DNA from: an uncultured Bacteroidales bacterium
GTDB lineage: Bacteria > Bacteroidota > Bacteroidia > Bacteroidales > UBA932
NCBI GenBank assembly: GCA_900318355.1
Contig: ONKE01000008.1
Coordinates: forward strand, 1 to 42,746
Length of the DNA: 42,746 nt
Direction of reading: 5' to 3'
Of the stretch, positions 1 to 8,403 are shown piece by piece (position 1 is the stretch's first letter; every line of letters begins with the position of its first letter). Below the pieces are notes generated by a model. That model was given only the letters and a program-made list of their open reading frames with translations. It searched no databases and had not been told where the DNA came from. The position numbers were made by a program, and so were the translations under genes.

Positions 1-105
1 ACAGGTTGGCCATATAAGTGTCTTTACTATGGTTCAAATCTTAATCCTACAAATTTAGCGATTTTTATTGATACTTATGGGAGGAACTATCCTGTGTTTT
101 TATAA
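1..105 (+). CDS. 3' end of an unidentified gene entering from the left edge
   Basis: From base 1 one frame stays open for 34 codons and ends in TAA at 103-105. The peptide is rich in Tyr, Asn, Leu and Phe and ends NYPVFL, which looks like a genuine protein C-terminus rather than random translation. Codons are strongly A/T-ending (aat, tat, ttt, tta), unlike the GC-rich dcw genes that follow, so this gene may be accessory or transferred. No start lies in the window and I recognise no family. It could also be chance, because 34 codons is short. Confidence 0.45.
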   Translation, partial: TGWPYKCLYYGSNLNPTNLAIFIDTYGRNYPVFL

Positions 106-168
106 CTTATTGAATGAACGGTCGTTAAATAATTGCCTTCCACTTCAAATTTGATTAATTTACATAAA

Positions 169-228
169 AACCTCCCTCAATCGCAGGAACTTCCCCGAAG
201 GGGTTCCGAAGCGGCGGGGTGGGAGGTT
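169..228. repeat. 60-bp palindromic element with 8-bp terminal inverted repeats
   Basis: AACCTCCC (169-176) is the exact reverse complement of GGGAGGTT (221-228). Between them sits a second hairpin in which GGAA (186-189) and CCCC (193-196) pair with GGGG (200-203) and TTCC (204-207) around a GAA loop. The nested structure and GC-rich core in an AT-rich spacer resemble a small palindromic repeat (REP or MITE-like). It could also act as a terminator for the gene ending at 105. It lies just upstream of the mraZ promoter. Confidence 0.5.
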
Positions 229-241
229 GTTGAAAGATTTG

Positions 242-276
242 TGGAAAAAATTGTAAAAGTATGGAAGAAAATGGAA
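242..276 (+). promoter_or_regulatory. Probable MraZ operator: 10-bp-phased TGGAA repeats
   Basis: TGGAA occurs at 242, 262 and 272, with TGTAA at 252, so four units start exactly 10 bp apart immediately upstream of the -7 box. In studied bacteria MraZ binds short direct repeats of the type TGGGN separated by 5 nt, in front of its own gene. The spacing and base content match that pattern, with A replacing the third G. A further TGGGA lies at 220, out of phase. Inference: MraZ autoregulates the dcw cluster here. Confidence 0.55.
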
Positions 277-285
277 AATTATGTG

Positions 286-293
286 TACCTTTG
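286..293 (+). promoter_or_regulatory. -7 promoter element of the dcw cluster (TACCTTTG)
   Basis: TACCTTTG is a perfect match to the Bacteroidota housekeeping -7 consensus TAnnTTTG, 34 bp upstream of the mraZ ATG. No clear TTTG-type -33 box is visible at the normal spacing, because that stretch is occupied by the phased TGGAA repeats. Confidence 0.6.
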
Positions 294-327
294 TAGCTAC
301 AGCGTGAAAGTAAAGTAATTTGGTTTT

Positions 328-777
328 ATGACAAAGTTCCTCGGCGAATATGCGGCCAAGATCGACGACAAGGGAAGGGTGGTCTTCCCGTCGGCGCTGA
401 AGGCCCTTGTGCCCGAAGGAAGTGAGTTCATCATCAAGCGGAATCGGTTCGCCCCCTGCCTGGATGTATTCACTTCCTCCGAATGGGAACGTCAAAGCGA
501 AGAACTCCGCTCACGGCTGGACACATTTTTCAATCCGGAAGATGAAATGTTCTGGCGTGACTATACGAGAGGCACCGCTACCGTTGTCCCCGACGGGAAG
601 CTGGGCCGCATCTCGGTGCCCAAGCGGCTGCTGGAGCATATCGGTGCTTCCAAGGAAGTGGTATTCTCGGGCAGCGGCTACAAGATCGAGATCTGGAGCA
701 GGGAGAACTTCGAAAAGAATGAACTATCCGACCAGCAATTCAACGCCATCGCCCAGAGACTGTCCCAGAAAAGATAG
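328..777 (+). CDS. mraZ: Transcriptional regulator MraZ
   Basis: 149 aa, the usual length for MraZ. It holds two SpoVT-AbrB-like swapped-hairpin halves: the first begins GEYAAKIDDKGRVVFPSALK (about residues 6-25), and the second carries VVPDGKLGRISVPKRLLEHI (about residues 86-105). MraZ forms a ring-shaped DNA-binding oligomer that controls the dcw promoter. The gene heads the cluster, preceded by a -7 box and phased repeats that are its likely operator. The ATG at 328 has an AT-rich leader and no Shine-Dalgarno, as is normal for Bacteroidota. It is followed after 11 bp by rsmH. Confidence 0.95.
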   Translation: MTKFLGEYAAKIDDKGRVVFPSALKALVPEGSEFIIKRNRFAPCLDVFTSSEWERQSEELRSRLDTFFNPEDEMFWRDYTRGTATVVPDGKLGRISVPKRLLEHIGASKEVVFSGSGYKIEIWSRENFEKNELSDQQFNAIAQRLSQKR

Positions 778-788
778 GAGGGCGGAAC

Positions 789-1703
789 ATGTCGGAATAC
801 CATACGCCCGTCTTGCTTGAAGAAAGCATCTCGGCTCTGTTAGGGGATTTATCAGGAACTTATATCGATGTCACTTTCGGAGGCGGTGGACACGCCGCCG
901 AGATTCTTTCACGCTTATCCCCCGGGGGTAAACTCCTCGCCTTCGATCGTGACAGCGACGCTTTGGGCAACCGGATCGACGATCCGCGTCTTACGCTTAT
1001 ACACAACAATTTCCGTTTCATCCACAACTACGTTCTCGCACTCGGGTGCGGCAGCGTGGACGGAATCATCGCCGACCTCGGAGTGTCGTCCCACCAGTTC
1101 GACACGGCCGGCAGAGGCTTCTCCTTCCGCTTCGACTCCCCTCTCGACATGCGGATGAACCGCGAGGGTGGGCGCACGGCCGCCGACATCGTCAACACGG
1201 CTTCCGCCGAGGAACTGGAGCGCATCCTCCGGCTTTACGGCGAAGTGGACGGCGCCCGCAACGTGGCCAGGCTGATAGTCTCGGCGCGCGACAAGGAACC
1301 AATCGTCACCACCGGACAGCTCGACGCCGCCATCGAAAAGGCCATCCCGCGCCAGGCCGCACACAAGTCCCTCGCCCGCATCTACCAGGCCCTCCGCATC
1401 GAGGTCAACCAGGAAATGCGCTCGCTGGAGAAGATGCTGCAGGGCGCGGCCGAAAGCCTCAAACCCGGAGGACGGCTGGTGGTCATCACCTACCATTCGC
1501 TCGAAGACCGCATGGTGAAAAACTTCATCCGCACCGGCAACGTCGACGGACGCGAGGAAAAGGACATCTACGGACGCATCCACGCCCCTCTGGAGGCGGT
1601 CGGCCGCAAACCCGTCGTACCGGAAGAATCGGAAATCGCAGGCAACACCCGGGCCCGCAGCGCAAAGCTCCGCGTGGCCGTCAAAAAGGAGGAAGAAGCA
1701 TGA
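789..1703 (+). CDS. rsmH: 16S rRNA (cytosine1402-N4)-methyltransferase RsmH
   Basis: 304 aa, standard length. RsmH (MraW) N4-methylates C1402 in the ribosomal P site using S-adenosylmethionine. The SAM-binding motif YIDVTFGGGGHAAEIL is near residue 25, then FDRD, IADLGVSSHQFD and the C-terminal VVITYHSLEDRMVKNF; all are hallmarks of the family. An AGGAGGG at 776-782 sits 6 nt before the ATG, an unusually good Shine-Dalgarno for this phylum. The stop overlaps the next start in ATGA, so translation of the ftsL-like gene is probably coupled. Confidence 0.96.
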   Translation: MSEYHTPVLLEESISALLGDLSGTYIDVTFGGGGHAAEILSRLSPGGKLLAFDRDSDALGNRIDDPRLTLIHNNFRFIHNYVLALGCGSVDGIIADLGVSSHQFDTAGRGFSFRFDSPLDMRMNREGGRTAADIVNTASAEELERILRLYGEVDGARNVARLIVSARDKEPIVTTGQLDAAIEKAIPRQAAHKSLARIYQALRIEVNQEMRSLEKMLQGAAESLKPGGRLVVITYHSLEDRMVKNFIRTGNVDGREEKDIYGRIHAPLEAVGRKPVVPEESEIAGNTRARSAKLRVAVKKEEEA

Positions 1704-2032
1704 AACGCATTTGGGAAATCATACGCAACATTTTCTCGGCCATCCTGCACGGAGAGCTGATGATGCGTCTCCACCTGGACAAATACTTCCTCCATATCGC
1801 CTGGACATTCTTCCTCATCTGGATGCTCATCTGGACGGGTTACAAGGCGGAAGGTACCATGGCGAAGGTCGAAAAAGGCAAGGCCGCGCTCGCCGACATG
1901 AAAATATACCATGCCCAGAAGACCGTACAGCTCGTGAGCATGGGACGCATAAGCACCCTGGAGCGCCTCCTCCAGGAAAAGGAATCGGAAGTCGGGCTTC
2001 CCGAAAAACCCGCAGACAGGATAACGAAATAA
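1700..2032 (+). CDS. ftsL: FtsL-like division protein
   Basis: 110 aa, starting at the ATG of an ATGA overlap with rsmH. It has a short cytoplasmic N-terminus, one hydrophobic segment at about residues 27-46 (YFLHIAWTFFLIWMLIWTGY), and then a charged stretch that can form a coiled coil and ends in a possible register of hydrophobic residues (STLERLLQEKESEVGL). This is the FtsL layout: a bitopic scaffold that joins FtsQ/FtsB to FtsW/FtsI. Sequence identity in the family is low, so the call rests on size, topology and position between rsmH and ftsI. AGGAGG at 1687-1692 lies inside rsmH codons, 7 nt before the start. Confidence 0.8.
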   Translation: MKRIWEIIRNIFSAILHGELMMRLHLDKYFLHIAWTFFLIWMLIWTGYKAEGTMAKVEKGKAALADMKIYHAQKTVQLVSMGRISTLERLLQEKESEVGLPEKPADRITK

Positions 2033-2035
2033 CGA

Positions 2036-3919
2036 ATGGCGACAAAGCAGAATATGGAACCGCAGAAAAAGCAGCGCGACAGTATAGGAACGGTCCTGTA
2101 CGGTCTGTACCTGCTGTTTCTGCTGCTCTCGGTGGTGGTCCTCGTGAGGATCGCCTATCTGCAGCTGTTCTACAAGCCCGACCCCGCCATCGCAGCATGG
2201 TTCAAGCCCAGGAGCGAAAAGGTCGTGCTGGAGCCCCTGCGCGGCGCGATCATCGCCCGCGACGGCCGCCTGCTCGCAATGTCGACGCCTCTGTACCAGA
2301 TTTTCATGGACTGCACGGTCATGAAGAAGGCCTACAAGGACCAGCCAGAAAAGGAAGCGGAGTGGCGCGAAAAGGCCAAAGCCCTCTCCGTGGGCCTTGC
2401 CGGAATCTTCGGCGACAAGACGTGGAACGCCTACTACGACCTCATCATAAGCAGCCGCGAAGCTGGAAATGCCTACGTCAAGATAGGCCGCAGGGTCGAC
2501 CACGAGACCATGAAGCGCATCGCCGCGCTGCCCCTGTTCGAGGAAGGCCCCAACCGGGGCGGCTTCCTTCCGAAGAAGTTCGACTCCAGGCAATATCCCT
2601 ACGGCTCCCTCGCCCGCCGCACCATCGGCTACGTCAAGGACAACAGCAAATCCTCCGGCAACAGCATGATAGGCCTCGAGGGCCGGTTCGACTACGTCCT
2701 CCACGGCAAGGAAGGCGTGGAATGGATGAAAGTCACCGACAACCGCGACCGCATCCACAACTACGACAGCGTCTACGTGCGCCCGGAAGACGGCCTGGAC
2801 GTCCGCACCACCCTGGACATTGACATCCAGGACATCGCCGACCAGGCCCTGCGCCGCCAGATCGAGGAAAGCCCGAAGGTCGAAGGCGGCTGCGCCATCG
2901 TGATGGACGTAGAGACCGGCGCCATCCGCGCAATGGTCAACCTGCTCCGCGACTCGGTCAGCGGCAAGATGAACGAAAGCTACAACATGGCCATTGGACG
3001 TGCCGGAGAGCCCGGTTCCGTGTTCAAGACCTCCACCCTGATGAGCCTGCTGGAAGACGGCAAGGTGACCCTATCGGACGAAATCCCCACCAACCACGGC
3101 GCCGTAAAGGGCTTCTCGATCGACAACCACATCATCGACTACGAACGTGAAAACAAGACCAACAAGATCAGCGTCCTCCACGGTTTCGAGATTTCGTCCA
3201 ACTACGTTTTCCGCCGCCTGGCGATAGACGCATACGGCAGTTCGCCCAAGGTGATGATAGACAAGCTCTACCGCTACAAGCTCGGCGAAGCCTACGACTT
3301 CGACCTCGACGGATTCACCACTCCGACCATACCCTCCCCCGACTCACGCTACTGGAGCAACACCGACCTTGGTTCCATCGCAATCGGCTACACCGTGGCA
3401 ATCACCCCTCTCCACACCGTAACATTCTACAACGCCATCGCCAACAAGGGCCGCATGATGAAGCCCTACCTCGTCGAGAGCATCGAAGAAAACGGCATCG
3501 TCAGGGAAAAACGCGGTCCCAGCGTACTCAGCGGCAGCATCTGCTCGCGCGCCACGGCCGACACCCTCACCCGTGCGCTGACCATGGTAACGGAAGAAGG
3601 AACGGGCAAGACTCAGCTCGGCGGCGCAAGCTGCCCCGTCGCCGGCAAGACCGGCACGGCGCGAATCGCCCAGTCGGGCGGCTACACCAACGAAAAGGGC
3701 CAGATCCAATACCAGGGCACTTTCGTGGGCTTTTTCCCCGCGAACGCCCCGAAATATACGACCATCGTAGTACTGTACTCAAACCCGGGCACGGGCATCC
3801 TCTACGGCGGCACCATGCCGGCCAAGGCCTTCCGCGAAATCGTCGACAAGGTCTACGCCCTCGACTCCGCCAACGGAACGGTGCTCTCGGCTAAGGCCCC
3901 GATGCCTAAATGGAACTAA
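2036..3919 (+). CDS. ftsI: Septal peptidoglycan transpeptidase FtsI (PBP3-type, class B PBP)
   Basis: 627 aa. One N-terminal membrane anchor (about 18-44) is followed by the PBP dimerisation region (LRGAIIARDGRLLA, about 67-80) and the transpeptidase domain. The three penicillin-binding motifs are visible: SVFK with nucleophile Ser328, SSN at 387-389, and KTG at 538-540. It cross-links septal glycan made by FtsW. The protein stops about 90 residues after KTG with no PASTA domain, whereas many Bacteroidota FtsI proteins are near 700 aa with one. The ATG lies 3 bp after the ftsL stop and is clearly in the operon. Confidence 0.95.
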   Translation: MATKQNMEPQKKQRDSIGTVLYGLYLLFLLLSVVVLVRIAYLQLFYKPDPAIAAWFKPRSEKVVLEPLRGAIIARDGRLLAMSTPLYQIFMDCTVMKKAYKDQPEKEAEWREKAKALSVGLAGIFGDKTWNAYYDLIISSREAGNAYVKIGRRVDHETMKRIAALPLFEEGPNRGGFLPKKFDSRQYPYGSLARRTIGYVKDNSKSSGNSMIGLEGRFDYVLHGKEGVEWMKVTDNRDRIHNYDSVYVRPEDGLDVRTTLDIDIQDIADQALRRQIEESPKVEGGCAIVMDVETGAIRAMVNLLRDSVSGKMNESYNMAIGRAGEPGSVFKTSTLMSLLEDGKVTLSDEIPTNHGAVKGFSIDNHIIDYERENKTNKISVLHGFEISSNYVFRRLAIDAYGSSPKVMIDKLYRYKLGEAYDFDLDGFTTPTIPSPDSRYWSNTDLGSIAIGYTVAITPLHTVTFYNAIANKGRMMKPYLVESIEENGIVREKRGPSVLSGSICSRATADTLTRALTMVTEEGTGKTQLGGASCPVAGKTGTARIAQSGGYTNEKGQIQYQGTFVGFFPANAPKYTTIVVLYSNPGTGILYGGTMPAKAFREIVDKVYALDSANGTVLSAKAPMPKWN

Positions 3920-3925
3920 AAAGAA

Positions 3926-5377
3926 ATGAGATATTTAAGTGAAATACTGAAGGCCATTGAGCCGCTCGAGACCATCGGCAACACCGACGTTGAGCTCAGC
4001 TCCATCTGCAGCGACTCCCGCAAAGTGACTCCGGGCGCCCTTTTCGTCGCCGTCCGCGGCTACGCCAGCGACGGCCACGCCTACATCGCCCAGGCCATCG
4101 CCGCCGGCGCCGCGGCAGTCATCTGCGAAGAGCTGCCGGAGCAGACGGGCAACGCGACGTTTATCCGGGTCGAGAGCAGCCGCAAGGCAGTTGCCCTTGC
4201 CGCAGACGCGTTCTATGGCCATCCTTCAGCCAAACTGACCCTCGTGGGAATAACCGGCACCAACGGAAAGACGACCACCGTCACGCTCCTCTACAACCTG
4301 TTCCGCAGCCTGGGCTATCCCTGCGGCCTTCTGTCGACAATAGCCAACTACGTGGGAGAGAAGCGTCTGGAGACAGCCAACACCACTGCCGACCCCATCA
4401 CCATCAACTCGCTCCTGGGCGAAATGGTCGAAGCCGGATGCGCCTACTGCTTCATGGAAGTCAGCTCCATCGGCGTCGAGCAGGACCGCGTGACCGGGCT
4501 GAAATTCAAGGCAGGAATCTTCTCCAACCTCACCCACGACCACCTCGACTACCACAAGACCTTCGCAGAATACCTCCGCTGCAAGAAACTCTTCTTCGAC
4601 AACCTCCCCGCCGACGCATGGGCCATCATCAACATCGACGACAAACACGGCCGCGTCATGGTGCAGAACACCCGCGCAAAGGTGGTCACCTACTCCTGCA
4701 GGAGCATAGCCGACCATACCTGCCGCATCATGGAGGAGAGCTTCGAGGGCATGCAGCTGCGCATCGACGGCCGCGAGACCTGGACCCGCCTCATCGGCCA
4801 GCACAACGCCTACAACCTGCTCGCCATCTACACGACCGCCATCCTGGTCGGAGCATCGGAGGAGGAAGCCCTCGTGGCGCTGAGCAACCTATCATCGGCA
4901 TGTGGCCGCTTGGAAACCATCCGCGGACCGCACGACCTGACCGCCGTCATCGACTACGCCCACACGCCGGACGCCCTCGAAAACGTGCTCAAAACCCTCA
5001 AGGACATCTCCTGCGGACGTCAGATCATCTGCCTGTTCGGCTGCGGAGGCGACCGCGACCGCACCAAGCGTCCGGAAATGGCGAAAGTCGCCGCACAGTA
5101 CGCCGACCGCATCATCGTCACTTCCGACAACAGCCGCACCGAACGCACCGAGGACATCATGGACGACATCCGCGCCGGATTCTCCCGCGAAGACGCCGCC
5201 AGGGTCCTCTACATTTCCGACAGGAAGGAAGCCATCCGCACCGCCATCCTCACGGCACCGGACGGGGCGTGCATCCTGCTTGCCGGCAAAGGCCATGAAA
5301 CCTACCAGATCATCGGAACCGAGAAGAGGCATTTCGATGAAAGAGAAATAGTTAACGACGTGTTTAAGACCCTGTAA
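3926..5377 (+). CDS. murE: UDP-N-acetylmuramoyl-L-alanyl-D-glutamate ligase MurE
   Basis: 483 aa. This ATP-dependent Mur ligase adds the third, diamino acid to UDP-MurNAc-L-Ala-D-Glu. The P-loop GTNGKTTT lies at 111-118, preceded by the MurE N-terminal domain ([21 protein letters not shown]). The amino acid specificity motif reads D401-N-S-R404. meso-diaminopimelate enzymes usually have DNPR; here Pro is Ser but the Arg that contacts the DAP carboxylate is kept, so meso-DAP is the likely substrate. The gene starts 6 bp after ftsI and ends 5 bp before mraY. Confidence 0.95.
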   Translation: MRYLSEILKAIEPLETIGNTDVELSSICSDSRKVTPGALFVAVRGYASDGHAYIAQAIAAGAAAVICEELPEQTGNATFIRVESSRKAVALAADAFYGHPSAKLTLVGITGTNGKTTTVTLLYNLFRSLGYPCGLLSTIANYVGEKRLETANTTADPITINSLLGEMVEAGCAYCFMEVSSIGVEQDRVTGLKFKAGIFSNLTHDHLDYHKTFAEYLRCKKLFFDNLPADAWAIINIDDKHGRVMVQNTRAKVVTYSCRSIADHTCRIMEESFEGMQLRIDGRETWTRLIGQHNAYNLLAIYTTAILVGASEEEALVALSNLSSACGRLETIRGPHDLTAVIDYAHTPDALENVLKTLKDISCGRQIICLFGCGGDRDRTKRPEMAKVAAQYADRIIVTSDNSRTERTEDIMDDIRAGFSREDAARVLYISDRKEAIRTAILTAPDGACILLAGKGHETYQIIGTEKRHFDEREIVNDVFKTL

Positions 5378-5382
5378 CCACC

Positions 5383-6684
5383 ATGCTTTACCATCTTTTC
5401 GACTACCTTCAGCAATTCTATGACATCCCCGGACAGAGGCTTATGTCCTACCTGTCCTTCAGGGCCATCCTGGCCAGCGTAACGGCCATGCTCATAGCCC
5501 TTTGGGCCGGAAAGGGCATCATCGGCCTGCTCCAGCGCAAGCAGATCGGAGAGACCATCCGCGACCTCGGACTGGAAGGCCAGATGCAGAAGAAAGGCAC
5601 CCCCACCATGGGCGGAATCATCATCATCCTGGCCATAGTGGTCCCGGTGCTGCTTTTCTGCAACCTCACCAACATCTATGTCATACTCCTGCTGGTCACC
5701 ACGCTGTGGTGCGGTGCCATCGGCTTCACCGACGACTATATCAAGGTGTTCAAGGGCCGCAAGGAAGGCATGAGCGAAAAGGGTAAGCTTCTCCTCCAGA
5801 TCGCCCTGGGCTTCGTAATCGGCCTTACGGTGTGCTACAACCCCGATATCGTGGTCCGCGAAAAGGTGCTTGGCGAGGATGTCGAATACATCTCCGAACA
5901 CAGCGACTCGGTCGACGTCAACGCCCAGAGGGTCATCACCTCGGCACAATGGAAGGACGAAGACGTCGTCAAGAGCACCAAGACGACCATTCCCTTCGTG
6001 AAGAGCCACGAATTCGACTACCGTTCCCTCTCCCCCTTCAAGGGCGCATGGGGCTGGTACGCAAAATGGGCCATCTACGTGCTGATGATCATCCTCGTGA
6101 TAACCGCCTGTTCCAACGGCACCAACCTGACCGACGGCATGGACGGTCTGTCGGCCGGGACCTCGGCCATAGTCGGCGTCGTGATAGGAATCCTGGCGTG
6201 GCTGAGCGGCAACCTCGTCAACTCCAACTACCTCAATATCATGTATATCCCTGGCACCGGCGAGATTGCCATCTTCATGTCGGCCTTTGTCGGAGCCCTT
6301 ATCGGCTTCCTGTGGTATAACTCCTACCCGGCCCAGGTGTTCATGGGCGACACCGGAAGCCTCACCATAGGCGGCGTCATCGGCGTAGCGGCGATTCTCA
6401 TCCGCAAGGAGCTGCTGCTCCCCATCCTCTGCGGCATCTTCCTCATCGAGAGCCTGTCGGTGCTGATGCAGCGCTTCTACTTCAAATACACGCGCAAGAA
6501 ATACGGCGAAGGACGGCGCATCTTCAAGATGGCACCGCTCCACCACCACTACCAGAAGGAAGGCATCCCGGCGTTGATCAAAAAGCCGGTGAGGGCCATC
6601 CCGGAAAACAAGATCGTGGTTCGCTTCTGGATCGTAGGCCTGATACTGGCCGTATCGACCCTGGCACTCCTCAAACTTAGATAA
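5383..6684 (+). CDS. mraY: Phospho-N-acetylmuramoyl-pentapeptide transferase MraY
   Basis: 433 aa polytopic membrane enzyme that moves phospho-MurNAc-pentapeptide from UDP to undecaprenyl phosphate, giving lipid I. Signature motifs are [15 protein letters not shown] (catalytic Asp pair), NLTDGMDGL (third catalytic Asp) and the MAPLHHHY histidine loop near the C-terminus. It is longer than the roughly 360-aa proteobacterial enzyme because of a hydrophilic insert of about 70 residues between transmembrane segments (roughly residues 150-225), a feature I associate with Bacteroidota MraY. Confidence 0.96.
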   Translation: MLYHLFDYLQQFYDIPGQRLMSYLSFRAILASVTAMLIALWAGKGIIGLLQRKQIGETIRDLGLEGQMQKKGTPTMGGIIIILAIVVPVLLFCNLTNIYVILLLVTTLWCGAIGFTDDYIKVFKGRKEGMSEKGKLLLQIALGFVIGLTVCYNPDIVVREKVLGEDVEYISEHSDSVDVNAQRVITSAQWKDEDVVKSTKTTIPFVKSHEFDYRSLSPFKGAWGWYAKWAIYVLMIILVITACSNGTNLTDGMDGLSAGTSAIVGVVIGILAWLSGNLVNSNYLNIMYIPGTGEIAIFMSAFVGALIGFLWYNSYPAQVFMGDTGSLTIGGVIGVAAILIRKELLLPILCGIFLIESLSVLMQRFYFKYTRKKYGEGRRIFKMAPLHHHYQKEGIPALIKKPVRAIPENKIVVRFWIVGLILAVSTLALLKLR

Positions 6685-6707
6685 CAAACTGAAAATCATC
6701 ATATAAA

Positions 6708-8048
6708 ATGTCAAGAATAGTAGTTTTAGGCGGCGGCGAAAGCGGGGTTGGATCCGCGGTGCTTGCAAAAGTCAAAGGTTTCGATGTATTTCTCTCCGAC
6801 AAGGGCGAAATCGCGCCGGCATATGCCGAAACCCTGCGCAAATGGGACATTCCCTTCGAACAGGGCCAGCACACCGAGGAGCTGATCCTCTCGGCCGACG
6901 AAGTCGTAAAGAGCCCAGGCATTCCGAGCGAAGTGCCCATGGTCCAGAAGATTATGGACAAAGGCATCCATGTCATCTCCGAAATCGAATTCGCCGGACG
7001 CTACGACAGCGCCAAGAAGATCTGCATAACTGGAAGCAACGGCAAGACCACCACGACCTCGCTCATCTACTACCTGATGCGAAACGCCGGGCTCAACGTC
7101 GGTCTCGGCGGCAACATCGGCAAGAGCTACGCCTACCAGGTGGCGACCGAGCATTTCGACTACTACGTGCTGGAAATCAGCAGCTTCCAGCTTGACAACT
7201 GCTACGATTTCCACCCGGATATCGCCATCATCACCAACATCACCCCCGACCATCTCGACCGCTACGGCTACGACTTCGAAAACTACGTCAGGGCCAAGTT
7301 CCGCATCACGCAGAACCTCTCCCCCGACGACTGCTTCATCTTCGACTCCGACGATGAGATTACGGTCGGCCACCTGGGCAAAATCGTGATGCAGGCCAAA
7401 CGTCTGCCGTTCACCCAGAAGGGCGAAGTCGAGCAGGGCGCCTTCCTCAAGGAAGACAAAATCGTCGTCCGCTACGAAAAGGAAGAGTGCGACATCTACC
7501 TCAAGGAGCTCGCCCTCGGCGGCAAACACAACATCTACAACTCCATGGCCGCGGCCCTTGCAGCCAAGGCCTCCGGCATATCCAACAAGGTGATCCGCGA
7601 GTCCCTCGAGACCTTCCAGCCCGTCGAACACCGCCTCGAGCCGGTGCTCAGCGTCGGCGGCGTCCTCTACATCAACGACTCCAAGGCCACCAACGTCGAC
7701 TCGGCCTGGTACGCCCTCGAGTGCCAGAAGAAGCCCGTCGTCTGGATCGTCGGCGGAAAGGACAAGGGCAACGACTACAGCGTCCTCGACTCCCTCGTCA
7801 AGGAAAAGGTCAAAGGCATCGTCTGCCTCGGCGTCGACAACGCCAAGATCCACGCCCATTTCGACCCCATCGTCGGCGCCGAAAACACCGTCGACGCCAA
7901 GAGCGCCCTCGAAGCAGTCCAAAAGGCCAGCAAAATGGCCTCCGACGGCGACGTCGTCCTGCTCAGCCCCTGCTGCGCCAGCTTCGACCTTTTCACCAGC
8001 TACGAAGATCGCGGCCGCAAATTCAAAGAAGCCGTCCGTAGCCTATAG
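6708..8048 (+). CDS. murD: UDP-N-acetylmuramoylalanine-D-glutamate ligase MurD
   Basis: 446 aa. Adds D-glutamate to UDP-MurNAc-L-Ala. The N-terminal Rossmann-like motif VVLGGGESGVGSA opens the protein, the P-loop GSNGKTTT is at 109-116, and the Mur ligase central and C-terminal motifs are present (EISSFQLD, NITPDHLDRY, HRLEPV, NDSKATN). Length and order are normal. It is followed not by the next gene but by a 355-bp noncoding repeat array, which is unusual inside this cluster. Confidence 0.96.
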   Translation: MSRIVVLGGGESGVGSAVLAKVKGFDVFLSDKGEIAPAYAETLRKWDIPFEQGQHTEELILSADEVVKSPGIPSEVPMVQKIMDKGIHVISEIEFAGRYDSAKKICITGSNGKTTTTSLIYYLMRNAGLNVGLGGNIGKSYAYQVATEHFDYYVLEISSFQLDNCYDFHPDIAIITNITPDHLDRYGYDFENYVRAKFRITQNLSPDDCFIFDSDDEITVGHLGKIVMQAKRLPFTQKGEVEQGAFLKEDKIVVRYEKEECDIYLKELALGGKHNIYNSMAAALAAKASGISNKVIRESLETFQPVEHRLEPVLSVGGVLYINDSKATNVDSAWYALECQKKPVVWIVGGKDKGNDYSVLDSLVKEKVKGIVCLGVDNAKIHAHFDPIVGAENTVDAKSALEAVQKASKMASDGDVVLLSPCCASFDLFTSYEDRGRKFKEAVRSL

Positions 8049-8066
8049 CGGAGGGTCTGTGCGGAA

Positions 8067-8343
8067 GCGGAGGAAAGGTTTGGTGCGGAAAACTGTGGCC
8101 GCCCATGGCCACATGAATGGGAGGGGCGAAACTTGGTGGGAGATAGCGGAGGAAAGGTTTGGTGCAAAGACTTTGGCCGCCCATGGCCACATGAATAGGA
8201 GGGGCGAAACTTGGTGGGAAATAGCGGAGGAAAGGTTTGGTGCGGAAAACTGTGGCCGCCCATGGCCACATGAATGGGAGGGGCCCAACTTGTTGGGAGG
8301 GACGAAGCGAAGCGGAGGTTTTCCGCACTAAACCTTTCCGCAG
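8067..8343. repeat. Three tandem 78-79-bp repeats plus an inverted partial copy
   Basis: Near-identical units begin at 8067, 8146 and 8224 with the block GCGGAGGAAAGGTTTGGTGC (spacings 79 and 78 bp). Each contains the inverted repeat TGGCC-GCCCAT-GGCCA. After the third unit, 8317-8343 is an inverted copy of the unit's first 25 or so bases, so the whole array can fold back on itself; 8284-8297 adds a short hairpin. The array fills the murD-ftsW gap inside an essential operon. Frames through it on either strand (up to 141 codons) only translate the repeat. I saw no other copy in this window. Confidence 0.85.
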
Positions 8344-8403
8344 CGAAATTTAACAGATAAGAATTAGATTTATAATAGTTTAGAAAAAAAATAAGATACC
8401 ATA

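Noticed and set aside
160-495. 111-codon - strand frame across the mraZ promoter and gene start
   Set aside because: It is antisense to mraZ and crosses its promoter region; nothing in it resembles a protein family.
6726-7922. Long open frame antisense to murD (398 codons), and similar ones opposite murE, mraY, ftsW, gltX and cysS
   Set aside because: They are shadows produced by GC-biased codon use of clear housekeeping genes; their translations are low-complexity (Val/Asp/Gly or Arg/His-rich) and lack any motif.
8067-8302. CRISPR array between murD and ftsW
   Set aside because: The whole 78-79-bp unit is repeated with no variable spacers.
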